Positions 22,487-33,213 of a DNA stretch of 64,000 nucleotides are shown here, piece after piece (within the stretch, counting starts at the first letter, position 1; every line of letters begins with the position of its first letter). Location: NCBI GenBank assembly GCA_012932865.1, contig SAXG01000002.1:2655199-2719198 (forward strand), read 5' to 3'. This DNA is from Amylostereum areolatum. Its lineage: Eukaryota > Basidiomycota > Agaricomycetes > Russulales > Stereaceae. The position numbers were made by a program, and so were the translations under genes. The notes under the pieces were generated by a model. It searched no databases. It saw nothing but the letters and a program-made list of their open reading frames with translations, and was not told the origin of the DNA.

Positions 22487-23300
22487 GGTGACGAGGCGCG
22501 AATGCGAGAGCGCCAAGTACTGAGAAATACAAGTCGGACCTTATACAAAAGCGTAGGCTCGGACACAGCGTGCTCCGACCCATGGATCGAGGCTATGGGT
22601 ACAAAAGCGGGTTCCGCTGATTACGGTCATCTGATATCAGTCTGACCTAGTCTGACATCGTGGGTTCCTCATAAGTACTAATTCTTGGCCTCAGAATCAG
22701 AGGTTCTGATGGCGACATGTTCAGATGAACAACCAAAGTAACCGCATGCAAATTTGGTCTAAGTATAGTATCCCAGGAGGCTCGAACAAGGCTCGAAGGT
22801 AGCGAGCGCAATGGAGCTGAGAGACTTGGATGTGACTCGTGTTGACGGGGGCCTCGGATACAGTAACTGGTAGCAAATATGCGGTCTATAGGTCTACTTA
22901 TGGGCGTCGCACATCCGCACCTACGCAATCGAAAGACGCTCATAAAGCGCACCTGCCCGCCCCGTGCCCGCCTACCCAGATTTCCAGAAGCACAATGTTC
23001 GGCTGCGGCGTCTCCAACTGTCACGGCCATCTGATATGACAGACCGCCGTGCCATCTACGCTCCAGGGAATACATGATACGGAACCAATCGGGCTTCTCC
23101 AACCCGAGTTTTGCTGTCCTTATCGTCCTCTACTCCGTATGGTGGGTAAATGGTGGGGGGTAAAGGGCTCGGAGAACTCCAAATTCACGGAGCCTCGCGG
23201 GCTCCTCGGCCTCGCGTTCGCAACCTTATATCGAGTGGTTCTGACGAGTATCCCCACATCCATTGGCGTATGACCTACTCGACCTGCGTACAGCATACTT
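22487..23300. other. Spacer upstream of the DUF6535 gene
   Basis: About 0.8 kb without a supported gene. It contains two short similar passages mentioning CATCTGATATCAG/CATCTGATATGAC (near 22630 and 23030). An AT-rich patch CCTTATATCGAG at 23223-23235 lies about 70 bases before ATG 23301 and could serve as a TATA-like element. Confidence 0.35.
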
Positions 23301-25281
23301 ATGGATTCTAACATTGTGCTGGGAGGTCCTCAGGGCAATCAGGGTCTTGACGTAGGTGAGTTGCACTCATGGACACGATTCCAGTCTTTCGTGGAGACGA
23401 CTTGAACTGATAGACAGAAATATTCAGATTCTACGGATATCTGGGAGGACTATCTTGTCCATGCTGACGAACGGGACAAGGCGCGAGCGGAACGTTGGAG
23501 GGAGGACATGGATGGCATCCTCATTTTTGTGCGTGTCTCATCTCTGTCTCGCATTGTGGATCTTGACATGGTTCAAGGCTGGTCTTTTCTCCGCCGTAAC
23601 TACGGCGTTCGTCGTCGACGCGTACAAAAACCTCCAACATGACAACGTGGAAATGACTGCCACGCTCCTCGTCCGTGTAGTCGCCGCCCTCGAACATCTC
23701 CCCAACACTACCGCGGTCGATGTCACCCCCTACCCCGGCCCTTCCCCCACCGTCTCTCTCTGGATCAACGCTCTCTGGTTTGTCAGCCTGCTCCTCAGCG
23801 TGGCCTGCGCCCTCGCAGCGACCCTCGTCAAGCAGTGGTCCCGAAAGTACCTTCAACGATGGAGCAGCGCACGCCTCCGACCAGGACTCAAAGGCCGCCC
23901 AGCTGACATCTCTCACCGCACACGAGTGCGTGCCCGCGCGCATGTGTACTACTCCACGGGCGTAGACAAGTTTGGCCTCGTCCTCGTCGTCGACGCCATC
24001 CCGGTCGTTCTCCAACTTTCGCTCTTCTTCTTCATCGCTGGCCTCGTCGTCTTCGCGTTTGTCATCAAGAAGAAACTGGCTTGGGTCATACTGACCCTCG
24101 CCATCGTCATCACATTCCTGTATTCACTCGTCACGGTCCTTCCCGTCTTGTACACATCGTGTCCGTACCACACGCCGCTGTCTTTCATCATTCCGCGCAC
24201 CGTGAGCAGGGCCACGAACAACCCGGAGGAAACCGAGTTCCGACTCTCCCTCAACAGGGAAATCATCTATCGCACAATGGAAATCTGGTTCTCCGACGAC
24301 AAGCTCACCGAAGCACGCGTCGAGAAAATCCTATTTTCTCTCATCGAAATTCTACAACCCGCCTGGGAAATAAAGCCCAAGGAGAGTGCCGAGGCCGCCA
24401 TCAAGATTCTGTTCGACGAGGCGGTACAAGTTGGGGCGAGGTTCCCGGTCATTCTACGCTCGTGGTCGGCCCAGCTCTCGGACGCTGGTCGCAACCCCGA
24501 GTTCATAACCCGGGGAAAGAAATACCTGCGACTCATTGGGCTTCTCGTCAAGCTCCAAATACGAGTTCAGGCAGTGCATCCTGACCTCACGGAAAAGTGC
24601 ATATATCCCGCGCTGGAGAGTACCGCACTCGTGCTCAGACATAGGCCTGTCGACGGTACGAGGTCCCCTTGGCAATGGGAGATGCCTCTCACGGCCATGC
24701 TGCTCGTGGGGCTTGTCCTCCGCAACTACCATACGTCCCTCATGACTGTCAAGTCCAGGATGGAAGGCAAATTCTACGTGTTTCCCGAGGTCCAGTCTTC
24801 TGTGTACGAGTTGCTCCGGATTCGCGATCGGCTGCACGCTATCCTCCCTGCGTATGTCACGGAGCATCTCGTCCGTACGATGGACATGAACATACCCGCA
24901 AGTAACCCTATTTACGCGCTGCAAGTGGATCTCAAGCGAGCCCTACCGACATTCGATGACGTTGCAAGGCTGGGTGATTTTGTAGGCACGGAGCTAAAAA
25001 AAGTGAAGGACGCGTGTCAAGTCTTTTATCTCACGGTGGACATGATGAGGAGGTCTCGTCGTTTGCACTTGACGAAGGAAATGCTCGAGGCGATCGATGT
25101 GCCTGTCTACTGGACCGAGCAAGGTTCTTTAGACACGGAGGAGAAGATACGAAAAGTAATGCGGCCCATGCTTCTGTCGAGTGCACAGCCAGGACTCGAA
25201 AACGAACTTGGGAAGGACATCGGGGGTTTTTTGGGCGATATCGTAAGTAACAACAAGGGAATGTTCTGGTACTCGATATAG
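23301..25281 (+). CDS. DUF6535-family membrane protein
   Basis: Exons 23301-23351, 23418-23528 and 23578-25281 give 621 residues. The GTAGGT...CAG and GTGCGT...CAAG introns keep the frame MDSNIVLGGPQGNQGLD, KYSDSTDIWEDYLVHADERD, ERWREDMDGILIF, AGLFSAVTTAFVVDAYKNLQ. This is the start expected of the basidiomycete DUF6535 domain. Four hydrophobic segments follow: around residues 52-70 (AGLFSAVTTAFVV), 107-130 (LWFVSLLLSVACALAATLVK), 180-210 (VVLQLSLFFFIAGLVVFAF) and 215-237 (VILTLAIVITFLYSLVTVLP). A long soluble C-terminal part has no recognised domain. The family is expanded in mushrooms and uncharacterised. Intact by frame; the neighbours are repeats, which fits a fast-evolving accessory gene. 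Confidence 0.85.
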
Positions 25282-25441
25282 TAGGGAATGGATCTGGTAC
25301 TTATGTGTAGCGCTTGCTACTTATGGTACGTCATAGCTCCCTGTCGATGACTGTGACAGTGTTGTTCGCTAACCATCTGCATTCGAACGTATTAGACGAT
25401 CCCTTACAGCGATTTGCAAACACCATGGCAGTCCCCGAGCG

Positions 25442-25982
25442 TGTTACAACTTGTCCAAGGTACTTCATTTTCCATTGCCTTATTAGGAAGGACGTCGCTA
25501 AACGACGGATTACGACTGTGCCCCAGTTCGTAACCGTCTCAACAACGCGACGACGACAGTGCCACAGATCGTCACCGTCCCGACGACAGTGCCACAGATC
25601 GTCACCGTCTCAACGGCACAGCCGCAACGGTGCCACAGTCTCATCCCCGTAGATACTTGATGCGACCGTCGCTCAATGTACATATATTTACTCGACCTCC
25701 TTTCTTATAAAAGGAGGTTCATCGAACGAGCCATTCCTCAGCTCGTTCTCTTTGTAAATACAGGACTGTTCTAATAAGAACCTCCTCTTCTAAACGCTAA
25801 AGAGAATCCCAAGCCAACTAAGTTGATAAGCTCGCCTAAGTCTTCCGTGAAGACTTACTGCTTCGCTTATTGACCCTCACCTTCGTATAAACCGAGACGT
25901 CTGGATCACCGGATCCCACCTCTCACGCGTAAGAGTACTGTAGCCTGAGCCGCTTGTCACGTGATAAGGACCGTCCTTAACA
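25442..25982 (+). mobile_element. Solo LTR, 541 bp, with 5-bp target duplication
   Basis: The element begins TGTTAC and ends TTAACA, and is flanked by GAGCG on both sides (25437-25441 and 25983-25987). It matches the 3' LTR at 60922-61456 (opposite strand) over its whole length, including TATAAAAGG (near 25706), CAGGACTGTTCTAATAAGAA and CGCTTGTCACGTGATAAGGA. A minisatellite around 25555-25620 (unit with GTGCCACAGATCGTCACCGT) varies between copies. This is what recombination between the two LTRs of a retrotransposon leaves behind. Confidence 0.92.
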
Positions 25983-25987
25983 GAGCG

Positions 25988-26752
25988 CGGGGAAAAGACT
26001 CGCTCGCGTCGTCCCCAGGCTGATCGTAGCGAGTGTAGCCAGTAAGGCAGTGTACCTACGTTCCCGTTGTAGCTAGCTTCAAAATTTTGTAATGGCGATA
26101 ATTTGAAGGTACGAGCCGAGGTCTGACTGAGAGCGACACACTTCGTGTACTCAAATTCCAAAAATACGAGCATGTTCCTTGCATCCCTTAGGCCCCTCAT
26201 CTGTATCCTTAGCACGAACAAGGGATGTACGAAGGATACAGGTGCTCTCGCCGTCTGAGGGTACCCGCAAGGGCTTCAAGTGGGGGGGCACAACGTGACT
26301 GGGGGCCGTTCTCCTGGACCACCAAAGCCCGCGTCCTGCGAGCCCCGCGCAGGAGCCCACGAAACCGAACCCGATTCGAGTACGAAAACGGAAGCGCAGG
26401 GGACCATTCCATGAGTCATGCATAAGCGTATCGTAGGAGAGAGGGCGGGGGTGCGCTATAGAGAATATGGAAGTATCTATCCAGTCAGTATGCATTATAT
26501 GGTGGGAACAATTCTGGAGTGATTCTTGGTGACGTATATTCAGATACTATACTTAAATCCAAGCCAGAATGATTATGAGCGACAAGCAAATGACCACCCA
26601 TGCCTCCAAGATTCCATATAGCGCATCAGTGCAAATGCGCGAGGACATTTGAGGTGCTCAAATGCTCACCACCAGAGGCCGTCCCATGACGTCGCCGCGG
26701 TGCGATCGATGTGACTCAACAAATTCCCAATCTTCAACGGCAGTTTTGAGTT
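25988..26752. other. Spacer beyond solo LTR
   Basis: No supported gene. 26610-26752 is the 3' flank shared with the WW-like copy A locus. Confidence 0.4.
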
Positions 26753-27339
26753 CTATACATTCCATCGGCAAACCTGGTGTACCAGAGGATGAATCGAGCA
26801 CTCACTGCCCCACTCCGATACCGCTGGGAAGCTCCCGTCAGCGCGTGAGCGCTCCACGCACCTTCGGTCGTGGTTCACGCATGTCTGGATTGGTGTCGCT
26901 CCTTGATCGGGTGCCCGAATCCAAAGCTCCCATCCCTCCGGCGGCAGACTGGCGCTCCCCTGTGCGTCAACCATCTCCGACACCAAATCTAGCGCAGTAT
27001 TTGCACGAAGATCGAAGTCCGTAACAATGCGTTGGGTGGCATTGTAAAAATAGACTGATGCGGGATGTGCGCCGACTCCACATAATCGCCATCCGCGACG
27101 CTCATAATTTTCATGCGGTATCGGTGGAGGATTAATGACGCTTATACGGCCACATCCATTAGCACAAGTACAATGTCCAGGCAATGAGTCGAGCAGAATT
27201 ACACAGACCTGCTCGATTGAGTGCGTGACAATGTCCAAACCCGGGCGGGCCCAATTGTTTGATCATCCAGATCATAAAGTGTCCTGGGAGCAGGGAAGTG
27301 TGGTCGTCGAGGCCGAGGGGGTGTGGGAAGTTGGTTCAT
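26753..27339 (-). CDS. WW-like domain protein, copy B
   Basis: Exons 27339-27209, 27140-26862 and 26804-26753 close in phase (GTCTGT...ATAAG and GTGCGT...GGCAG introns) and give 153 residues. ATG 27339 opens MNQLPTPPRPRRPHFP. Then come NYERRGWRLCGVGAHP, VYFYNATQRIVTDFDL and ASLPPEGWELWIRAPDQ...CVNHDR, two degenerate WW-like units with the first Trp and the xVNH strand visible. The second conserved Trp/Pro of a classical WW is not obvious. The protein ends ECSIHPLVHQVCRWNV. Related mushroom proteins carry such units at the N-terminus of larger proteins, so this may be a truncated derivative. Function is unknown. Confidence 0.5.
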
Positions 27340-28510
27340 AGGCTACTCCACGTGCGTAGGATCCTGGGCTATGGACTTCGTGAGATGATGAGAGCGGTCA
27401 GAAGAGGATTGGGATCAGCCTCTGACCTTGGATACGAGGCTACGAAAGGACCTAACAAAGGGTCGATGGCGTTGTCTATAGAGACTGAGAGTGGTTCAAC
27501 GGTAGGTTGGGTGACTCGAAGAGCGGTAACGACGGATGCCGGGCGAAAGGGTGGCGGGGTAAGTGTGTGAGAGATGCTGAGTACGAGTCTTCATTTGAAC
27601 GGAAGTGTTGGGGGCTGGGTGCCATGAGGTGATGCAACGTGGCTTTGTAGGCGCCCAGTGAGAAACACTTATTTACTTAAGTACATGCACCGTTAGGTCA
27701 CTAGGGGGTGAGCGCTGAGGCCTGAGGCCTGAGGAGTGATAAAGCCGCTTTTGACGCACAATCATTGGGATGGCAAGATCATAATGGCGAGACGGCCCGC
27801 GGGGTACGCTGTTGAGAATTCATATCTCTTGCATCGAGTGTCGGGGGGGTGGAATTTCAAGTCGAGACTGTCGATAGTATACAAACCAACGCGATCACGT
27901 GATGTTCACAGTCGCCAGCTGCCATCATGTTCATGTTCCTCGCATCCGAATTCGTCTATCGGTAAGTATCTCAAGGAAAGACCCATGCACAAGCGCGATG
28001 AGGGTATTTTGAGGACGGTTGTTTCACCGCGCATAAGATTATGAAGCTCATGTCGTTTGACATGGGCTTCATCACTCGGATCTTTATCTTTAATTCGGTG
28101 AGTCTGACCCCATTACTCTTGCGAACGCACGTCCACGCCTTCTACAGGTCTATCTATCGTGAGATCTAGCTGTAGGATGGCTATTCCGCAGTTCATCCTA
28201 AACGAACCCCGGCACGCATGATTACACTCGCGTCTTTCACACTCGGTGAACATCTTTCATCTCGGCCTCCTCGTCCCCCTCTGGCGACGCAGAAACCAAC
28301 GTCACGAAGGTCGAAACCGGAAGCAAGACCGAAGTCACACAAATGAATAATCCCCAGCCATTCCCTTTCAAAGTTGAATTCAAACCGTGTGTACTGTAGT
28401 CTGTCTTCGACTGGTATTGTACTTCCCACGTGTAATCCTCGAGGACAGCAGTGACCTCCTTCGCCCTTCCTGTCCCTCACGCTTTTAAGTTTGTCGACGT
28501 CCCAGAAACG
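27340..28510. other. Spacer with dispersed repeat copy b
   Basis: 27728-27925 matches the repeat at 19425-19690. Near 28041-28069 GAAGCTCATGTC and GACATGGGCTTC form a 12-bp hairpin with one mismatch. A minus-strand frame of 95 codons (28480-28193) has no recognisable family and is not called. No gene is supported. Confidence 0.4.
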
Positions 28511-29377
28511 TTAGAGAGGATACAGGAGAACTCCCGGAGCCAGCGAGGTGCGATACGCCACCTCCGTGATCTCGTCAAAGACGAAATCGTTTATCCAAAA
28601 CCTCACCCAAGCGCCTTGTGCCCCCCAACACGGAAGCCGAAGGCTATGCAGCTGCCAATGTTTGGGCAGCCAGCCCGCATCCTCCCAGTCCACGACGCCC
28701 GTGACCCGCCCGTTCTCGACCAAGATGTTCTGCATCCTCAGATCGGTGTGGACCCACACGACGGGGTCGTCGGCCAGGGCCTTTGACATTTTAGGAGGAT
28801 GCGCCGCCATGCCGGACTTTTGCATGATCATCGAATTGTAGCATTCGACCGTGGAGGCGTAAGGGCCGCCCAGCGCCTCGTAAAGAGTTGCGGGATGAGG
28901 AAGACCGTGGCCGCTCGCGCTCATCATCACCTGGCCGGCGCACGACGACGGCTGCGGCAGACGCCACAATTCGTTGAGGACGGAAAAGATGTCTTGCGTG
29001 ACGGCTGTAAGCTCGCTGGGCTCCAACTCTGCCACGTCGAGGAGACGGCGGCCGGGAAGCTGCGTCATGAGCGTGTATGTTGTGCCGTCGATCTCGAATG
29101 AGTCGATCAGCTTGGGGATGGGCAGGTGAGGTGCGACGCGGTTCAGGTAGCGCAGCGCGTCGGCCTCCGTGCTAACCGTCCTGGGCGTCCTCTTGAGAAC
29201 ATAAGGGATTCCGAACCGGAAGAAGGACGTGCGAGGCTCGTCATCGCGGGGTCTGGCGTAGGTTAGGAGAAGCAGGAGGCGCAGCTTGATGCGGAGGGCG
29301 ATCCGCTTCGCGTACTGGGGGAGACCACGAAGCCATCGGGACATCAACTTGAAGAGAAAGATGGGAGGAGTTTGCAT
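28511..29377 (-). CDS. APH-family phosphotransferase-like protein
   Basis: A single open frame of 288 residues from ATG 29377 (MQTPPIFLFKLMSRW) to a stop at 28511. It has the fungal APH/choline-kinase fold order: RFGIPYVLKR (N-lobe lysine strand), EADALRYLNRVAPHLPIPKL, TYTLMTQLPGRRLLDV (hinge), VWVHTDLRMQNILVENGRV (Brenner HxD...N motif) and VVDWEDAGW (metal-binding DW). The end, RTSLAPGVLLYPL, is typical of the mushroom subfamily. Catalytic residues are present, so it is probably active; the small-molecule or protein substrate is unknown. It lies alone between repeat-bearing spacers. A 30-base echo of its last codons occurs at 14.6 kb. Confidence 0.85.
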   Translation of the reverse strand: MQTPPIFLFKLMSRWLRGLPQYAKRIALRIKLRLLLLLTYARPRDDEPRTSFFRFGIPYVLKRTPRTVSTEADALRYLNRVAPHLPIPKLIDSFEIDGTTYTLMTQLPGRRLLDVAELEPSELTAVTQDIFSVLNELWRLPQPSSCAGQVMMSASGHGLPHPATLYEALGGPYASTVECYNSMIMQKSGMAAHPPKMSKALADDPVVWVHTDLRMQNILVENGRVTGVVDWEDAGWLPKHWQLHSLRLPCWGAQGAWVRFWINDFVFDEITEVAYRTSLAPGVLLYPL

Positions 29378-29886
29378 ATGAGGGAGATGATTGTGGGTTC
29401 GAAATGCGTTCAGGATGGATGGTGGGTGGGTGGCAGCTTCTTGGACGAACGAGGCAGACTTTACGAAAACTGGAGTCTGAACTTGGATTTAGCTGAGGCT
29501 TCAGAACGGCGACAAATCGACCGGCTTGAGAGAGAAAGAGGAAGTCGACGTTCGCGGGACAAAAGTTAACCGACGGTGCACCTACGCGCTCTCCGGGCCC
29601 TGGGCCTGAGGCCTGAGCGGGTTAGTATATGCTTGTGGCTTGCAAGCTCATCTCCGTTGCGGCGGTTCTCGACAAGTTGACGTCATGGGCGCACGAGCTC
29701 TCATACACTCTGCGAAGCATCCGCCACGTCTCTCTGGCCAGCTCAAAATTCCCCCAAATCCAGCTGTGAACATGTAGATTGTGCGAAGGGATGTGGGCCT
29801 GAAGAGCCATGACAGGGAAGTAAAAGCTATGTGGAAAGCACCTAAGCACCACGGACATGCGACTCATATGCACACCACCAGATGCT
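29378..29886. other. Spacer between APH-type gene and MRE11
   Basis: About 0.5 kb with the APH gene's upstream DNA and the MRE11 3' flank. No gene or clear motif was found. Confidence 0.4.
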
Positions 29887-32840
29887 CTAATCACTGTCGA
29901 TTTCGATCTGGGGGAGCATTATCATCAGTTGGAGCCCCACCGAGCAGTGTGGCTCACACTCACCGCCGCCATCCGCCCCTTGGCCTTCCCAGCCGCGGCA
30001 CGAGTCGACGTCCGGCCTGTGGGGGCGAAGCTGAGAGTCGACTGTCCGGCCTTCGCCTTGGTCGCGGTCGCCTTCTTCGCCGGTGCTTTTTTGGTTGTTG
30101 TTTGGCTGGGGGGCGGGGGTTAGGAATGACCGAGGAGAGCACATGTAGAACGGGAGTTTCTCACCTGAGCACGGCGGCACGGCTGGTGCGTTTTACGGGT
30201 TTGGGCGCCTCATCCTCCTCGTCCTCCTCGTCTTCATCTTCGTCGCTCTCAACCTGGACAATGTAGCAGGGCCGAACGCGATTTGGGGGGGACGACGGTG
30301 CACTCACCGCTTTCTTCTTTCCTCTCCCAGTCGCGGTCGCTTTCTTCGTCGGGGCGGCCGCTTTCTTCCCTCGGGTCGTCGCGGCTTTCTTCTTGGGGGC
30401 AGGCGCAGGTTCGGAATCGAAGTCGGATCCGGCGGGGAAGTCCACGTCCATCGCCATGGAGTCGACGGAGGCGTCGGATGCTTCGTCGTCGTCATCGTCG
30501 TCCTCATCCGCGCGGGCTTTCCCCTTGCCCTGGTGCACGGAGTGAGGGTGAGTGCGGGAAGGCGTGGCGGTGAGCGAACGAGGGTTACCTTCGCCTTCGT
30601 CTTTTCCTTTTCCTTTTCCTTGTCCGGCTTGCCGTTCTTCTGCTCTTCTTTGTACCGCCGCTGACGCTCTTCGCGCACTTTCTCAAGCTGGGAAGTGGCG
30701 TCAATAAGTAGGAAGAAAGGATGGGCGAAGGATGATCTCACCACATCGTCCAGCTCCTCCTCCGGAACCTCCCCGTTGGCCTGCACGCCCTTCAGAAGCG
30801 CCTTCAGGTAATCCGAAACATGCCTGCGAACGTGTCAGCCCGACAAAGGAGAAAAACCAACGTGGTAGGCAAAGCCTGCCCGGTTCTTACGTTTGGATAG
30901 CGTGGATGTCGTCCTTCTCGACGAACAATTGGATCGCGTCCGCCAGCCCGCCCTCGCCGAGCAGTTGCAGCTCCTGCGCGCGCAGGTACTCCTGCACGAG
31001 CGCGTGCACACGCACGCCGTCTGCCGTCACGCCGTCCGCTCCCCCGTCCTCCGCCTCGCCCATCTCGACCTCGCCCGGCTCGTCCGCCGCGACGCGACGC
31101 GCGGCGGCCTGCTTCGCACGGTGGAACACGAGCACGTCGCGCGGGTTGGCGATTTTGCCGGTGAACTCTTGGCCGAAGCGGATCGGGTTGGACATGGTGG
31201 AGACGCCGGTGGTGTCTACCTGGTGGGCGAGGTGAGAAGAGGTGCGGATGGGAGGGAGGGAGAGGACCGGACCTTGAGTCGGACGAGGGGCAGCATTCGC
31301 GGGAGTTCCTCGTCGCCCTCGTCCATGACGCGCTGGTTGCGCTCATCCCACTGCGTCTGGGCCTTGTCGATCAGCTCGTTGACCTGTGGAGAGCTTCGGT
31401 GAGGTCCTCCATTCGCGCTGAACTGTGGGCGCTCACCCGTAGCTTGAGATATTTCGCAACCTCCATCTGGTCGGTCACGTCGAAGCCTTCTTCCTCTGCG
31501 ACCTCGGTCAACACGACCTCGTCCATCACGAACGGACGGACGGAGCGCAAGGGTATGGGGTCCATTTGGAACTCCTTTCCTTGAATTTTCAGGAGCGCGA
31601 CGTGTCTGGGCTCGGGGGTCGAACAAAGGGGACGGGCGGAGGAAGGCGGTAGGTAATGCTCACTTTTCGAGGGACTCGCCTTCGGCGAGCGAGGTGGCGA
31701 CGGAGGAGCCGGGTTGGGAGATGTAGTACTTCTTGCCTGCGACGGGCTCGGGGATGATTCGGCAGTCGTGCTCGTGTCCCCATATGACGAGGTCGACGCT
31801 GTCGTCGAACAAGCCCTCGGGAACCGATTCCTGAGGACCGTGCTTCACCCTTCAAGGGCGAAACGTCAGTGCAATGAATAGGGCCAAGCAAGGAACGGGG
31901 GGGCGCGCGCACCGATTCTGGTGCAGGAGCAGCAGGTTGAACCAGTTGTCTTTGTCCTTCGGCATGAACATCTTGACGCGGTTGCTCCGGAGCTCGAAGT
32001 GCATCCGCGCGTCCTTGACGTTCCCGATGCCGTACATGCCGAGGTGGGTGTTGCCTTTGCGGAGGAGCACGGGGCGCACGGAGATGCCCTCGGTGGGCGC
32101 GTCGGTGAGAGGAAGGTCGAGTTTGCCGATGTAGTTGACGAGGCCGGCGACGGAGAGCATGTCGAGCGCGCATAGCGCGCCTTCCTGTGGCATTTTGAGA
32201 GAGAGGGACGGAAGGATGGTATGGGTGGACGTACTGGGCCGGCACCTTGAGGATCGTCGTGGTTGCCGTGGATGGAGAAAACGGGGATGCCCACGTTGAA
32301 GTTCATGTCCTCGTAGTTTATCGCGGGGAACCTGTAAACGACGTAAGAAGCGATATAAGGTGCGGAGAGGGGTCAACTTGCTCGTAGCTCGCGGGCTTTC
32401 CCTCGTTCGGGTTGCTCAAGAGTTCGATCTGGATGGGTTTGTCACCCATCGTGTACTGTCGCAGCAGTCCCATAACTTGGTACAAGCAGTCGCGCGACGG
32501 ACGATTTTCGTGGAAGAGGTCGCCAGCGAGAAGAACGAAGTCTACCTGGTCGAACCAGCGGGTGAGAATCGCCTGGGAAGAGAAAGGAACGAGGGGGTCG
32601 GCGCACGTCGTGTTTTACGGCCAGCTGGAGGATTTCTTTGAATGTGTTGATGGAATCTTGGCCACGGATGGGGTCGCGCTCAAGGTATCCTATGTGGTTG
32701 TCCGTGGCGAGCATGATCCGGATGGTGTCCTCCGGGACTGTGGGTGGGTGATGGGTTCAGACCTGCGGGGCGTGCAGAGGCGGCTTTGACTCACATTCCT
32801 GACGAAGAGTACGCGGTGGTCCATCTTCCCCGTCGCTCAT
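29887..32840 (-). CDS. MRE11: DNA double-strand-break repair nuclease MRE11
   Basis: Fifteen exons: 32840-32795, 32737-32607, 32545-32378, 32331-32235, 32184-31913, 31849-31664, 31605-31437, 31383-31273, 31219-30891, 30823-30742, 30687-30589, 30529-30308, 30253-30165, 30105-29964, 29907-29887; about 720 residues. The phosphodiesterase motifs are all visible: [32 protein letters not shown] and [10 protein letters not shown]. The Mre11 DNA-binding domain follows ([30 protein letters not shown]). The C-terminus is Lys/Asp/Glu-rich and ends in a tiny exon for IEIDSD. It works in the nucleus with Rad50 and Nbs1/Xrs2. The exon 3/4 junction is one base out of phase; dropping one base in the GGG at 32393-32395 repairs it. 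The Tc1/mariner element lies 224 bases upstream of the start. Confidence 0.93.
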
Positions 32841-33064
32841 ATCTTCTTTTTGGTCGGAGGTCTGTCGTTGGGATGAAAGGAGTGGGTGAGCGCAGGCGGA
32901 GGGGCTGGCAAGGCTAATGGACGCGACGCGACGCGTTACGCTCCACGTGATGTCTGTGACGGCTGTGAGCCAATGAGAAGGGAGGATCTAGGGCGCTTAA
33001 GAGATATGCGTGACTGATGCGAGAAGGAACGAGCGCCGGTGTCGCTTGGAGATGCTGCCTACTA

Positions 33065-33133
33065 CAGCCGTTTGCATAACCGACTGGAATCCGCGCGTCG
33101 AGAAACTTGTTTGTCAGAGCCAAACATTGCCTT
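33065..33133 (+). repeat. Left terminal inverted repeat of the Tc1/mariner element
   Basis: 69 bp, exact reverse complement of 37018-37086. Similarity fades beyond CATTGCCTT (left continues TTCGGGA, right ATTGGGA). Confidence 0.95.
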
Positions 33134-33213
33134 TTCGGGAAATCACGTCTGCTGCGGGAGTGACAGCTGTGCGTCGCGAGGTCAGCTTTGCAGTGTCTTG
33201 AGTCCTGACCGCA

